From positions 1 to 64,000 of the forward strand of contig NZ_BLJU01000005.1 in the NCBI RefSeq assembly GCF_009932725.1: a DNA stretch of 64,000 nucleotides, in the 5' to 3' direction. Positions 44,125 to 53,638 of the stretch are shown here, in pieces; position 1 is the first letter of the stretch; each line of letters starts with the position of its first letter. The notes beneath the pieces were generated by a model. It searched no databases. It was not told where the DNA came from and was given only the letters and a program-made list of their open reading frames with translations. The stretch is from Pseudomonas yangonensis. GTDB lineage: Bacteria; Pseudomonadota; Gammaproteobacteria; Pseudomonadales; Pseudomonadaceae. A program made the translations under genes and the position numbers.

Positions 44125-44146
44125 ATTCGGCGTGACCGATGATTTA

Positions 44147-44158
44147 TTAATAGTTTAA
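44147..44158. promoter_or_regulatory. TTAA-TAGT-TTAA site upstream of hpaR copy 2
   Basis: A 12-base site keeping the outer TTAA...TTAA arms of the shared palindrome but with an altered centre. It lies in the 53-base gap between hpaR copy 2 and the solute-binding protein gene. It could be an autoregulatory site. Confidence is limited by its AT-rich simplicity. Confidence 0.3.
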
Positions 44159-44177
44159 TTATAAGCAGCAGCACAGG

Positions 44178-45236
44178 TCATGGGCTGCCCTTCTTCACAG
44201 TGCTCCAGAAGCGATCCAGTGCCTGTTTCTGCTCGATGGTCAGGTTCTGCAGCATGTACACCCGCCGCCGCTCCTCAGCCCCCAGCACCTGCAGCGGCCG
44301 CTCGCGGGCCAGCTCCTGGTGTACCGGCAGTTCGGGCTTGAGCGGTGAGTAGAAGAAGGTCGTGCGTGCGTTGCGAATCGCCTGCTCGGGTTGCAGCAGG
44401 TAGTCCATGAAGCGATAGGCAAGATCCGCTCGTTCGGCGTTGGCAGGAATCGCCAGGCTGTCGATAAACGCAACTGCGCCCTCCTCCGGCACCTGAAAGC
44501 GCAGGTCAGGGTTGCGCTGCGCGGCGGTCAGTGCATGACCGGCCCAGGCCATGGAAACGCACAGGCGGCGGTCGCCAAGCGCCTCGATATAGGCTTCGTT
44601 GTCCAGGGCACTGAGATGCGGCACGATCTTCAGTAGCGGCTGCAGGCTGCGCTCGATCTGGCGCGGCCCGTATTGCGGCAAGTTGCGCCCGCGGAAGTTG
44701 AACCAAAGCGAGGCGGTCTCCTCCGGCGCATCCAGCATGCTCAACCCGCAACCCTGCAGTCGTGCGGCCTGGCTTTCGTTGAACAGCAGGCTCCAGCTGT
44801 TGGGTAGCGGCGCGCCGTAGCTGGCCTCGGCGCGCTGCGGGTCGACCGCCAGGCCCACCACGCCCCACAGATAAGGCACGGCATAGTGATTGGCCGAGTC
44901 GACCCCGGCCAACATGGCGAGAAGCCCAGGCGCTACATTGTCGCGGTTGGGCAGGCGCGCCATATCCAGAGGCAGCAGCTGACCATTGCGGATCAGGCGC
45001 GACAGCTGGAAATGCGACGGCACCACCAGGTCATAAGCCTTGCCGGAAGCCAGCGCCGCGTCGAGCTCCTCGGCAGCCGTGAACGTCTGGTACTCGACCC
45101 GGATATTGGTCTCGCGCTCGAAGGTCTGCAGCACCTGCGGATCGATGTAGTTCTTCCAGTTCAGTACGCGCAGCACCTCCTGAGCCTGTGCCTGGCAGCA
45201 CAGCGACAGGGTCAATAGAGCGAACAAAAACCTCAT
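44178..45236 (-). CDS. Orphan PotF/PotD-like periplasmic solute-binding protein
   Basis: 352 residues. A signal peptide (1-18, ending QAQA) is followed by VLRVLNWKNYIDPQVLQTFE, the typical opening of polyamine-binding proteins. YDLVVPSHFQLSRL and SMAWAGHALTA are further family positions. It binds polyamines or other amines in the periplasm. No ABC permease or ATPase gene is nearby, so it must use a distant system or act as a sensor partner. It is upstream of hpaR copy 2 on the same strand and divergent from the GlcG-like gene. Confidence 0.82.
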   Translation of the reverse strand: MRFLFALLTLSLCCQAQAQEVLRVLNWKNYIDPQVLQTFERETNIRVEYQTFTAAEELDAALASGKAYDLVVPSHFQLSRLIRNGQLLPLDMARLPNRDNVAPGLLAMLAGVDSANHYAVPYLWGVVGLAVDPQRAEASYGAPLPNSWSLLFNESQAARLQGCGLSMLDAPEETASLWFNFRGRNLPQYGPRQIERSLQPLLKIVPHLSALDNEAYIEALGDRRLCVSMAWAGHALTAAQRNPDLRFQVPEEGAVAFIDSLAIPANAERADLAYRFMDYLLQPEQAIRNARTTFFYSPLKPELPVHQELARERPLQVLGAEERRRVYMLQNLTIEQKQALDRFWSTVKKGSP

Positions 45237-45418
45237 GGCGAAGCTCCTGGCTAGCGATGAGCGCCTATTTAATCCAGCCGCATCCGGCGCTGCATGCGCA
45301 CGCCTGCCAAGGGCTTGCCCGAGCCTGACATGATGACCGCGAACGGTCCGGCGCCTGAATATTGCAGCAACTCATTAACCTGTTCATGATCAACCTTTCA
45401 GAACAGGAAACAGCCACG

Positions 45419-45877
45419 ATGCAGCAACTGATTCGTCAATCGCCCACGCTCAGCCTCGCCCTGGCCATGCAGGCGCTGCAGGCAGCGCTGGACAAGGCTC
45501 TCAGCACTCAGGTCAGCATCAGCATCGCCGTAGTCGATGCCGCCGGTCACATGCTGCATATGGCGCATATGGACGGTGCCCCACTGTTGTGTCGTGACAT
45601 CGCTCTGAACAAGGCCCGTACGGCGGTCAGCTTCGGCCTCCCCACGAATGCCTGGCAGGAGCGCCTGGAGCGCTGTTCCCCTGCGGTACGCCAGGGCCTG
45701 CCGCTACAACCGGGCATGGCCCTGTTCGGCGGCGGCAAGCCGTTTCGTCACGCCGGCCACACCATTGGCGCCATCGGTATCTCCGGCGCTTCAGAGGCGG
45801 TCGACGGTGAGTGCGCCAGGGCGGCGCTAGAGCGTGTGGAGCAGTTACTGGGGCTTGTCAGTCCCGATCAAAACTAA
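45419..45877 (+). CDS. GlcG/HbpS-like (DUF336) protein
   Basis: 152 residues from ATG 45419, with AGGAAA upstream. The heme-binding/GlcG fold is recognised by SISIAVVDAAGHMLHMAHMD, GAPLLCRDIALNKARTAVSF and a C-terminal GAIGISGASEAVDGECA. The role of the family is uncertain: some bind heme or cobalamin, others accompany catabolic oxidases. There is no signal peptide from this start. It leads the block GlcG-like, FAD oxidoreductase, cupin, LuxR. A TTAACCTGTTCA variant of the shared motif lies at 45375. Confidence 0.8.
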   Translation: MQQLIRQSPTLSLALAMQALQAALDKALSTQVSISIAVVDAAGHMLHMAHMDGAPLLCRDIALNKARTAVSFGLPTNAWQERLERCSPAVRQGLPLQPGMALFGGGKPFRHAGHTIGAIGISGASEAVDGECARAALERVEQLLGLVSPDQN

Positions 45878-45968
45878 CGGCAGGCAGGAACAAGACGAAC
45901 AACCGCCCGCCAGCGCTAATATCCCCTGCAACGCAACGCTCAAACCAATCCAATACCAGGCAGTTGTC

Positions 45969-47267
45969 ATGATCAATATCGAAACCCCCACCTACTACAC
46001 CGCCACCAAAAAATACGACCTGAGCTTCCCCTGCCTGGCGGAAGACCTTGAAGCGGACGTAGTGGTCATCGGAGGTGGATTCTCGGGGATCAACACCGCA
46101 CTGGAACTGGCGGAAAAAGGCATCACCAATATCGTCGTGCTGGAAGCACGCTATCTCGGCTTCGGTGGCACCGGGCGTAACGGCGGGCAAATCATGGCCG
46201 GCATCGGCCACGATCTGGAGAAGATCAAGAAGGACGTCGGTGAAGACGGACTGCGGCAGATCTTCGAGATCAGCGATACCGGCGCCGACATCATCAAGAA
46301 CCGTATCGCCAAGTACAACATCGACGCCGACTTCTGCCACGGTTACGGCTATATGGGCTTCAACTCCCGTCAGGAGAAAACTCTTCGCGCCTGGGAGAAG
46401 GAGTTCAAATCCCTCGGCTCGAACCATGAGATCCGCTTTATGGCGGGCTCCGAGGTCAAGCAGATCATCGGCTCCGACGCTTACAGCAGCGCCCTGCTGC
46501 ACATGGGCGGCGGTCATGTGCACTCGCTCAACCTGCTGCTCGGCGAAGCCAAGGCACTGGCCAGCTACGGAGTGAAGATCTTCGAATACAGCCCGGCGCT
46601 GGAGGTGAAGTACGGCGAACGCATCACCGTGCGCACCGGCAAGGGCTCGGTCAAGGCCAGCAAACTGCTCTGGGCCTGTGACAGCTTCCTCAACAAGCTG
46701 GAGCCGGAACTGCACCGCACCACCATCAACACCTACGCCTTCCAGATGATGACCGAGCCGCTGTCGGACGAAATGATCCAGCGCATCAGCCCGATCCGAG
46801 GCGCCTACAGCGACATTCGCCCGGTCATCGACTACTACCGCGTAACCAACGAAAACCGCCTGCTGTTCGGTGCTGCCACGCCTTTCATCGAGCATATCCC
46901 GAAAGATCTCAAGGCCTGGAACCGCAACCTGATGCTGAAAATCTTCCCCTACCTCAAGGACGTGAAGATCGACCTGGCCTGGGGCGGCCCCATGGCGACC
47001 AGCGCCAACCTGTTCCCGCAGATCGGCAGCCTCCCTGGTCGCCCCAACGCCTTCTACGTGCAGGGCTATTCCGGGTTCGGCGTCACCCCCAGCCACATCA
47101 TTTGCAAGGTGCTGGCCGAAGGCATCAGCGAAGGCTCGGCGCGTTACGACCTGATCAGCTCGGTGCGTCGCATCAACATCGTCGGCAAGGACCACATCGC
47201 GCCGCTGCTGCTGACCGGCGGCAAGACCCTGCACCAGCTCTCCGGCTACTTCAACGGCCGCCGTTAA
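45969..47267 (+). CDS. FAD-dependent amine/amino-acid oxidoreductase (PuuB/OrdL-like DAO family)
   Basis: 432 residues from ATG 45969. The N-terminal dinucleotide fold VVVIGGGFSGINTALELAE is near residue 32, followed by GFGGTGRNGGQIMAG. YVQGYSGFGVTPSH near the C terminus closes the FAD site. Relatives include gamma-glutamylputrescine oxidase and other enzymes that oxidise primary or secondary amines to aldehydes. In this window, which lacks a recognisable copper amine oxidase, it is a candidate for the missing amine-oxidising step (inference). The cupin gene follows after 57 bases. Confidence 0.85.
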   Translation: MINIETPTYYTATKKYDLSFPCLAEDLEADVVVIGGGFSGINTALELAEKGITNIVVLEARYLGFGGTGRNGGQIMAGIGHDLEKIKKDVGEDGLRQIFEISDTGADIIKNRIAKYNIDADFCHGYGYMGFNSRQEKTLRAWEKEFKSLGSNHEIRFMAGSEVKQIIGSDAYSSALLHMGGGHVHSLNLLLGEAKALASYGVKIFEYSPALEVKYGERITVRTGKGSVKASKLLWACDSFLNKLEPELHRTTINTYAFQMMTEPLSDEMIQRISPIRGAYSDIRPVIDYYRVTNENRLLFGAATPFIEHIPKDLKAWNRNLMLKIFPYLKDVKIDLAWGGPMATSANLFPQIGSLPGRPNAFYVQGYSGFGVTPSHIICKVLAEGISEGSARYDLISSVRRINIVGKDHIAPLLLTGGKTLHQLSGYFNGRR

Positions 47268-47324
47268 CCGAACAAGCGGCGCCTGCGACGGCGCCACCCG
47301 ACACCCCAACTAGGAGTTACTGCC

Positions 47325-47690
47325 ATGTCCCTTACCGCCATCACCAACGGCATCACCCTCGACCAGCTGGACGCCTGGGGCACCGTTGCCGACCTCGGCT
47401 CGGAAATTCTCGAAGGCGAAGTCAAGTGCTTCGGCAAGATGACCTCCGGTGCCCCGACCGACCCGGTCAGTGCCGCCTACTTCGGCACCACCAAAGGTAA
47501 GTTCCGCATGACTTACCCCTTCAACGAGCAAGCCACTGTAGTCACCGGAGAAGTCATTCTGACCGACGAAAGCACTGGCCAGACCACCCGTTTCAAGACC
47601 GGTGACACCTGGTTCGTCACCAAGGGCACCCCGGTACTGTGGGAAATCGTCAGCGACAGCTTCGTCAAGCACTACTACGCCGTAGCCTGA
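47325..47690 (+). CDS. Small cupin-domain protein
   Basis: 121 residues, single cupin barrel of the DUF861/EutQ-like type: FRMTYPFNEQATVVTGEVIL, then TRFKTGDTWFVTKGTPVLWE. Few histidines are present, so metal binding is doubtful. Such cupins often accompany DAO-family oxidoreductases in amine and amino-acid degradation loci. AGGAG precedes the ATG. Its stop overlaps the likely start of the LuxR gene. Confidence 0.82.
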   Translation: MSLTAITNGITLDQLDAWGTVADLGSEILEGEVKCFGKMTSGAPTDPVSAAYFGTTKGKFRMTYPFNEQATVVTGEVILTDESTGQTTRFKTGDTWFVTKGTPVLWEIVSDSFVKHYYAVA

Positions 47691-48403
47691 TGAGACGGGG
47701 CGGCGGCAATACTGCCGTCGCCCACCCGGCTCTCGATGCCAAGATGAATCCTTTCACCTATCAGACTCTCGGCCAGCACTGTCTCGGCGCCTTCAAGCAT
47801 TTCGTGCCAGCCTCCCTGGCTGTGTTCTATCGCATCGACGCCAACCTGCAGGCCTGCGACTTCCAGTTGCGCGGCATGCAACCACCGATGCATGACGCCT
47901 ACCTCAATCACTACCGCGAGCTCGATCCGCTCAGCCCTGAGGCCTGTGCGGCATCCGGTCTGCCGGTGATCTCCCTGAGGCAAGGCCTGCGGCGTCAGGC
48001 CACGGCCAGGAACGAGGTCTATCAGGGTTTCCTTCAGCGCTATGCGGTAGTCGATGTGGTCGAAGTGATCGCCAACGTAAATGGGCGCCCGGCGGCCGGT
48101 ATCTCGTTGCTGCGCCATGCCGATCTCGGCTCGTTCAGCGCACATGAACTCGAAGGTCTGCTGCCACTGCACGGGCTGATGCAGATGGCGGCACGAAGCC
48201 TGCCTGTCGAACATGATCGCCTGCAGCATCTCACCCCACGTGAACGCCAGATCGCTCTTCTGCTGCGCGATGGCGCCAGCAACAAGGAGCTGGCCCGTGA
48301 ACTTGGTCTCGGCCTGCCCACGGTAAAAACCCACCTGCTCAACCTGTTCCGCAAGCAGGGCGTGAGCAATCGCACCGAACTGGTCACCGCCCTGTTCATT
48401 TGA
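47690..48403 (+). CDS. LuxR-family transcriptional regulator
   Basis: 237 residues if started at ATG 47690, which overlaps the cupin stop; ATG 47744 (MNPFTYQTLG) is an alternative. The C-terminal LuxR helix-turn-helix is clear: LTPRERQIALLLRDGASNKE and LGLPTVKTHLLNLFRKQGVS. The N-terminal 150 residues have no autoinducer-domain Trp/Asp pattern that I recognise, and no receiver domain. It is last in the GlcG-like to LuxR block and probably regulates it. Confidence 0.82.
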   Translation: MRRGGGNTAVAHPALDAKMNPFTYQTLGQHCLGAFKHFVPASLAVFYRIDANLQACDFQLRGMQPPMHDAYLNHYRELDPLSPEACAASGLPVISLRQGLRRQATARNEVYQGFLQRYAVVDVVEVIANVNGRPAAGISLLRHADLGSFSAHELEGLLPLHGLMQMAARSLPVEHDRLQHLTPRERQIALLLRDGASNKELARELGLGLPTVKTHLLNLFRKQGVSNRTELVTALFI

Positions 48404-48517
48404 CGGCCTCAGACAACGCAGCATGCGGCAGCGCAGGCCCTGGGCCAAATGCCGACGAACCTAAGCTACGTCGGCAACCTGAGGATGCCTTCGGAAGGGA
48501 TACGCCACTCGGGGTCG

Positions 48518-49132
48518 TCAGCCCCTGGCGGCCAAGGTCATCGAGTCGCCCAGCAAGCGAAAGAGTGCCACGGTACGGCGCTTGCAGGTGTCCGGGCTGG
48601 CGTAGAACAGTTCCACATGCAAGCTGTCGATGATGCCAAGGTAAGCCTCGGCGTACGTCTCGACACGCGACTCGTCATGCGCTGCCCAGGCATGACGCAT
48701 GCGCAGGAGGCCGACGAAGGCGGTCCGAATCCGCCCGAGGTAATGCTCATAACCGGCACTCACCGCTTCACGTAGTTCCGCCGGCGGCAGGAAGGCGGTG
48801 CGCAGCAGAAAACGCAGGTGCGCCGACTGCTCGTAACGCCCGATCAGATGCTGCGCATAGCACAGACCGACGATGGCGCTGCCGCCGGCCTCAGCCTCGA
48901 AACAGGTCGCGACGTGATCGAGCTCATGCGCCAGCGCCAGCTCGAAAACCTGATGAAACAAGGCATCCTTGCTGGCGAAATGCGCATAAAGCGATGCCTT
49001 GCGCATGCCTGCCAGAGCAGCAATCTCATTCAGCGAAGAGGCGTCATAACCATGATCGGCAAAATGGCCGACCGCCATGGCACAGATATTCGCGGCGGAA
49101 GGGGTCAGAACTTTCGGCAAAACGATCTCCAT
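48518..49132 (-). CDS. TetR-family transcriptional regulator
   Basis: 204 residues from ATG 49132, with AAGGAAAG just before it; longer in-frame starts at 49174 and 49207 are possible. The TetR HTH AVGHFADHGYDASSLNEIAA, then LAGMRKASLYAHFASKDALF, occupies about residues 20-65. The ligand domain has RFLLRTAFLPPAELRE. It follows the chemoreceptor-like gene by 43 bases on the same strand. The target is unknown. Confidence 0.87.
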   Translation of the reverse strand: MEIVLPKVLTPSAANICAMAVGHFADHGYDASSLNEIAALAGMRKASLYAHFASKDALFHQVFELALAHELDHVATCFEAEAGGSAIVGLCYAQHLIGRYEQSAHLRFLLRTAFLPPAELREAVSAGYEHYLGRIRTAFVGLLRMRHAWAAHDESRVETYAEAYLGIIDSLHVELFYASPDTCKRRTVALFRLLGDSMTLAARG

Positions 49133-49175
49133 CTTTCCTTGCGGGTACTGCCGTCGTGCAACGGGCAGGCTCATC

Positions 49176-50915
49176 TCAAAACGACCGCACGGCCAACGCC
49201 GCGGCACCGGTCACATCATCCGGCAATGCGGGAACGGTCCCGGAGAATGATTCTCCCTGCCAGGCCTGTTCGATTTCCCGGCACCGCTTGCTGCCCTGAA
49301 ATTGCATGATGAAGGCATCAACCTTGGCCAGCAGGGTCGCATTCTCCGGGCACGCTGCCACGCCCACGCTGTAGCACCACAGTTGCTCGCCTACGTGCTC
49401 TGGCAGCACCTCGATCTTGCCGTACCAGGGACTCTGCCGGCTGGTCGCGGCCCAGTGATAGATGGGCCGCTCGACCACGAATGCGTCGACCACACCCTCG
49501 GCCAGCGCATCGTGAATGCGGCTCTGATCGGAAAACACCACCAGATTGGCCAGCTCGATGCGCCCGCCTGCCTGACGCTGGTTGGCCGACCAGCGCACAC
49601 CGAGCTGCGCCAGGGTCTCCAGCACCAGTGGATCGTTGCCGCAACCGAGCACCCGTCCCTGCAAGTCGGCAAGGCTACGGATGTGCGTCTCACCACAACG
49701 CCTGGCCAGGATCAGCGGCGACACGCTATAGGGCCGGGAGAAGGCCACGCCTTCGAATGCCGGCAATGCGGGCAGCGCGCTCCACATCAGGTCCGCAGGC
49801 GGCTCGCCGACACGCAGGCCGAAGTCCAGTGCCGACAGGCATTGCTCCCAGCTCTGCTCGACGAACTCGACCTCGACCCCCAGCCATTGGCCAAAGGCCC
49901 GCGCGTAGTCGGCGTCCAGCCCCCGCAGCGGCTCGCCTGGCGTGGTACGAAATGACAGACCGATAAAGGCCGGCTCGATCGCCACGCGAATGCGCCCACG
50001 CTGCTGGATGGCCGCCAAGGCATCATGTCCCGGCTCCACCACGACATGCTGGCTACGCAGCAGTCGCTTCAGCCCGGCGTCGCCTTCATCCAGAGAGGCC
50101 GCCTCACCCGCGAGCCTGACCGCACGCCCGGCCAGATCGGTAAGGCCATCGAGCCGCTGATGAAGCTGCGGTACGCTTTCGAGAATGACCCGATTAGTCT
50201 GCTGCAACCCCTCGACATTGCCCGATACGGCGCTGAACAGGTCGTCCATCTGCTCCAGGGACAGGTTGAGCTGCTCAGCCAGTGCCACGAAACGCTCCTG
50301 GCTGAGCGTCGAGACAGCCAGCATGCGCCGCTGCAGTTCACTCAGGTCCATGCGTGCGGTGGCATCCTGAGCACTGAGCAGGGTGCGCTGGGCCAGACGC
50401 CGAACCTCATCGGCGACTACCGCAAATCCACGTCCGGCCTCTCCCGCGCGAGCCGATTCGATGGCCGCATTGAGTGCCAGCAGGTTGACCTGCTTGGCGA
50501 TGTCGCCGATATCCTGCAACACCGCGATCACCTCTTGCGACTTCGCCGTGACCTGCGCAACGACCTCGTCCAGGCGCAAGCGAATGTCGCCTTCTGCGTC
50601 CTGCAAGTGTTCGCTCAGAGCCTGCTGCATGGTTACGGCCAGCACCCGACTGGCATGCATGTGCTGCGCCGATTGTCCCAGCGCTTGAGCCATCTGCTGG
50701 CTACGCCGGTCGATTTCGACGCAGGCCTGACGCCCACTCGACAGGCCACTGGCCACGGCGCGCTGCAAGCTTGTGAGCAAGCGCAGCAGGCGCGAGAAAA
50801 GCCATCTAGCAGGCCTATCGGCGGCTTCGGGCTGCTCCGGTTCCGGCAGCACGGCCAGCGCCATTGGCAACTCGGGCTCGGGCCGGGAGAACCAGTGTTT
50901 GAACATGCGTGTCAC
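49176..50915 (-). CDS. Soluble chemoreceptor signalling domain fused to a C-terminal solute-binding domain
   Basis: 579 residues. Residues about 60-290 form a coiled-coil MCP signalling domain. The conserved hairpin tip lies at about 139-175 ([20 protein letters not shown] and [18 protein letters not shown]). Residues about 305-560 form an SBP_bac_3-like ligand-binding domain ([38 protein letters not shown]). There is no signal peptide and no membrane helix. The usual order is periplasmic sensor, membrane, signalling domain, so both parts here should be cytoplasmic and the order is reversed. It may sense an intracellular amino-acid-like ligand. Confidence 0.85.
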   Translation of the reverse strand: MTRMFKHWFSRPEPELPMALAVLPEPEQPEAADRPARWLFSRLLRLLTSLQRAVASGLSSGRQACVEIDRRSQQMAQALGQSAQHMHASRVLAVTMQQALSEHLQDAEGDIRLRLDEVVAQVTAKSQEVIAVLQDIGDIAKQVNLLALNAAIESARAGEAGRGFAVVADEVRRLAQRTLLSAQDATARMDLSELQRRMLAVSTLSQERFVALAEQLNLSLEQMDDLFSAVSGNVEGLQQTNRVILESVPQLHQRLDGLTDLAGRAVRLAGEAASLDEGDAGLKRLLRSQHVVVEPGHDALAAIQQRGRIRVAIEPAFIGLSFRTTPGEPLRGLDADYARAFGQWLGVEVEFVEQSWEQCLSALDFGLRVGEPPADLMWSALPALPAFEGVAFSRPYSVSPLILARRCGETHIRSLADLQGRVLGCGNDPLVLETLAQLGVRWSANQRQAGGRIELANLVVFSDQSRIHDALAEGVVDAFVVERPIYHWAATSRQSPWYGKIEVLPEHVGEQLWCYSVGVAACPENATLLAKVDAFIMQFQGSKRCREIEQAWQGESFSGTVPALPDDVTGAAALAVRSF

Positions 50916-51052
50916 TCCAGAATACGGCGTAAGTCGAGCCTACGGCCTGACGGACATTCTCGGGTGACACTCATACCTGCTGGCAGGCAGGTAAACATGT
51001 ATCTGCCTGCCAAGGCCTTTGACCTTGCCTGCCGCCTCCTTAGCGGAGCACC

Positions 51053-51190
51053 TCAACGCCTGCGCGCTTCGCTGGGCGTAAGACCAAAGCGTCCTTTGAA
51101 GACACGGGCGAAATGCGCCTGGCTGGAAAAGCCGGTGCGTTCGCAAAGATAACGAGGCAAGACCTGCGCGACGCGCCCGGCGATAAGATC
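51053..51190 (-). pseudogene. Relic of an AraC-type regulator (C-terminal HTH)
   Basis: One minus-strand frame ending at TGA 51053 reads CERTGFSSQAHFARVFKGRF, then GLTPSEARRR. This is the second helix-turn-helix of AraC/XylS proteins (x-x-x-G-F-x-S-Q-x-H-F-x-R-x-F-K-x-x-x-G-x-T-P). The preceding codons are degraded and about 90 percent of the gene is missing. It begins within 5 bases of the LysR stop. Confidence 0.7.
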
Positions 51191-51192
51191 AT

Positions 51193-52110
51193 CTAAGACG
51201 CGAAATGCGCCTGCCGCTCCCGGTTGCGCAGATACTGGGCGAGTGCCTCGATGGTCACCAGCACCTTGGCTGGCAGTGCGTCACGTCGAACGGTCACCGC
51301 GTACAAGCTGAACAACGGCGCCTGCCACTGGGGCAACAGACGCTGCAGTGCGCCGCTGCGCAGGTGGTTGCGAATCTCCGGTTCGGGCAGCACCGCGCAG
51401 CCCATACCATCCAGGGCGAACTGTTTTACCGCGAGGATGCTGTTGGCACTCAACTGGCTGCGCATGCGCATTTCGAAGACCTCGCCCTGTTCACCGTGCA
51501 GACGCAGCAGGTTGGGCTGCGGATCCGTGCTCATCAGCAACCAGTCCATCTGCTGCAACTGGCGGGGCTCACGCAGAGGCGCGAAGCCGGCCAGGTAGGA
51601 CGGCGAGGCGCAGGGCACGCTGGGCCAATCGACAAGATGACGCGCCACCAGGCTGGAATCGGCCATCGGCCCGACCCGGATTGCCAGATCAATACGGTGC
51701 TCGACCATATCGAGAATCTCGTCCTGGAACAGCAGGCTGATCTGCAGATTCGGGTGCGCCTGCAACAGAGGCTTGAGCGCCTCGCTCATCAGCGAACTGG
51801 TCAGGCCGGCAGGAGCGGACAGCCGCAGTTCCCCGAGTGGCGCCTCACGAAACTCATTGAGGCGCTGGCGCGCCTGCTCCGCCTGCTCCAGCACCCGCAC
51901 GCAGTGCTCATGAAAGGCTCGACCGGCTTCGGTCAGCGTGAGGCGCCGTGTACTGCGGTGCAACAGGCTGACATTGGCCTCGCGCTCCAACCTTGCCACC
52001 TGCTGGCTGACCGCCGACGGGCTGACTCCGAGTACCTGTGCGGCGCCAGCCATGCTGCCCTTTTCCACCACGGTGGCGAACAGGGCCATACCCTTGATGA
52101 ATGCATCCAT
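51193..52110 (-). CDS. LysR-type regulator
   Basis: 305 residues. HTH at the N terminus: MALFATVVEKGSMAGAAQVL, then GVSPSAVSQQVARLEREANV. The substrate domain has LRLSAPAGLTSSLM and IDLAIRVGPMADSSLVAR, the CrgA/DmlR-like style. It is divergent from the Bcr/CflA exporter at 52364 with a 253-base gap that is AT-rich near the LysR start. It probably regulates that exporter. Confidence 0.88.
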   Translation of the reverse strand: MDAFIKGMALFATVVEKGSMAGAAQVLGVSPSAVSQQVARLEREANVSLLHRSTRRLTLTEAGRAFHEHCVRVLEQAEQARQRLNEFREAPLGELRLSAPAGLTSSLMSEALKPLLQAHPNLQISLLFQDEILDMVEHRIDLAIRVGPMADSSLVARHLVDWPSVPCASPSYLAGFAPLREPRQLQQMDWLLMSTDPQPNLLRLHGEQGEVFEMRMRSQLSANSILAVKQFALDGMGCAVLPEPEIRNHLRSGALQRLLPQWQAPLFSLYAVTVRRDALPAKVLVTIEALAQYLRNRERQAHFAS

Positions 52111-52363
52111 TCGTAAGCTCTTCTAAATATTGAAAGCACAAATAGCGCATTTAGATTAGAAAAATTGCCGATTAAAATAGCACGACCTATCAAACATCGC
52201 TGCCGCCAATCATGCCCTTCAAACGACCTTGGTCGCTCGGGCCTGCTGGCCACTACCGTTAACTCGCCCCCCATCCAGGCGACAGCGGCCGCCCGGGTTC
52301 GCACCGGCCGAAGTGGCTGCGCGGCAGCCGCTCTGCTGAGCTTTTTCTGCCGGAAGACAATCC

Positions 52364-53575
52364 ATGACAACCTATGCCGTAGCGGCGCCACGCCGTACCT
52401 TGCTCATCGTCCTGCTGGGCGTTCTGACCGCTCTGGATGCCATTGCCATCGACATGTATCTGCCGGCGATGCCGGCCATGCAACAGCACTTCAGCACGAC
52501 CAGCGGCTGGGTTCAGGCCAGCCTGGCGATCTTCCTGATCGGACTGGCTGTCGGCCAGCTGGTCTATGGACCGATTGCCGACCGCTACGGTCGGCGCAAG
52601 CCGCTGTTGGTCGGCATGGCCTGCTTTGTACTCGGATCGCTACTGATCCTTTCGGCAGATCATATCGAGACCGTGCTGGCCGGGCGTCTGCTGCAAGCCA
52701 TCGGAGGCGCCGCCGCGCTGGTCATTCCGCGCGCCATCGTCGCCGATCTGTTCGAGGACGCTCAGGCAGCGCGCGTCTACTCGATGCTGATGCTGGTCAT
52801 GGGGCTGGGCCCGGTTCTGGCGCCCAGCCTGGGCGGCGTGCTGGCAGAGTACTTCGGCTGGCAGGCGATCTTCGTCACCCTCTCCCTGTTCGGCCTTCTC
52901 TGCCTGGCCGCTGTCTTGCTGTGGGTCGAGGAAAGCCTGCCGAGCCAGCTGCGCAACCGCGACAGCCTGCTGCGCAGCATGCGCGGTTACCTGCGCCTGC
53001 TCGATGACCCGCACTACCGCCGCTACACCTGGATCATCAGCCTGTTCTGCGCCAGCCTTTTCACCTACATCAGCGGCGTGCCCTTCGTACTGATCGAACT
53101 GTACGGGCTGTCACCCGCCCATTTCGGCTTGCTGTTCGCTGCCAACGCCGTGGGCATGTGCCTGCTGAGCTTCCTCAACATTCAGTTGCTGCGCCGCTTT
53201 CGGGCCGAGCATCTTCTTCTGGCTGGCGGCGTACTGCACCTGGGCTTTCTGCTGCCGCTGCTGCTTGTGCAGTTCTTCGCCGCCAGCCAACTGACCTCCA
53301 TTCTCCTGCTCAGCGGTGCGGTGTGCAGCCTGGGTCTGGTCTGGGGCAATGCCATGTCACTCGTCATGCAGGGCCAGCAGGCGCAGGCTGGACGCGCTTC
53401 GGCGTTGGTCGGCGTGGCTCAGTATGTACTGGCCAGTCTTGCCGGCGTGGCTCTGGGCCTGTTGAGCGGACGGGGCGCCTGGCCCATGTTCGTACTGATG
53501 ACACTGATCGCCGGGCTAGCGTTATACGGCCTGCGCCATGCCATCGCCCTGGAGCGGACTCAACCATCCGGTTGA
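52364..53575 (+). CDS. MFS multidrug efflux transporter, Bcr/CflA family
   Basis: 403 residues, about 12 membrane segments. LTALDAIAIDMYLPAMPAM in helix 1, GPIADRYGRRKPLLVG (motif A) and PRAIVADLFEDAQAARVYS are family marks. It is likely a proton-driven drug or metabolite exporter. It is divergent from the LysR gene at 51193. The moaF gene starts 63 bases downstream, so read-through is possible. Confidence 0.88.
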   Translation: MTTYAVAAPRRTLLIVLLGVLTALDAIAIDMYLPAMPAMQQHFSTTSGWVQASLAIFLIGLAVGQLVYGPIADRYGRRKPLLVGMACFVLGSLLILSADHIETVLAGRLLQAIGGAAALVIPRAIVADLFEDAQAARVYSMLMLVMGLGPVLAPSLGGVLAEYFGWQAIFVTLSLFGLLCLAAVLLWVEESLPSQLRNRDSLLRSMRGYLRLLDDPHYRRYTWIISLFCASLFTYISGVPFVLIELYGLSPAHFGLLFAANAVGMCLLSFLNIQLLRRFRAEHLLLAGGVLHLGFLLPLLLVQFFAASQLTSILLLSGAVCSLGLVWGNAMSLVMQGQQAQAGRASALVGVAQYVLASLAGVALGLLSGRGAWPMFVLMTLIAGLALYGLRHAIALERTQPSG

Positions 53576-53638
53576 TACCCCCCCTGACCCTGTCGGTGCA
53601 GCATGAGGACGTTCAATCACCACAACAGGAAACGCCTC

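Noticed and set aside
44178..45236. Complete ABC polyamine importer
   Set aside because: Only the binding protein is present; no permease or ATPase gene flanks it.
45858..47309. Antisense open frame over the FAD oxidoreductase
   Set aside because: The FAD-binding motifs on the plus strand are convincing; the antisense frame has no ribosome site or domain.
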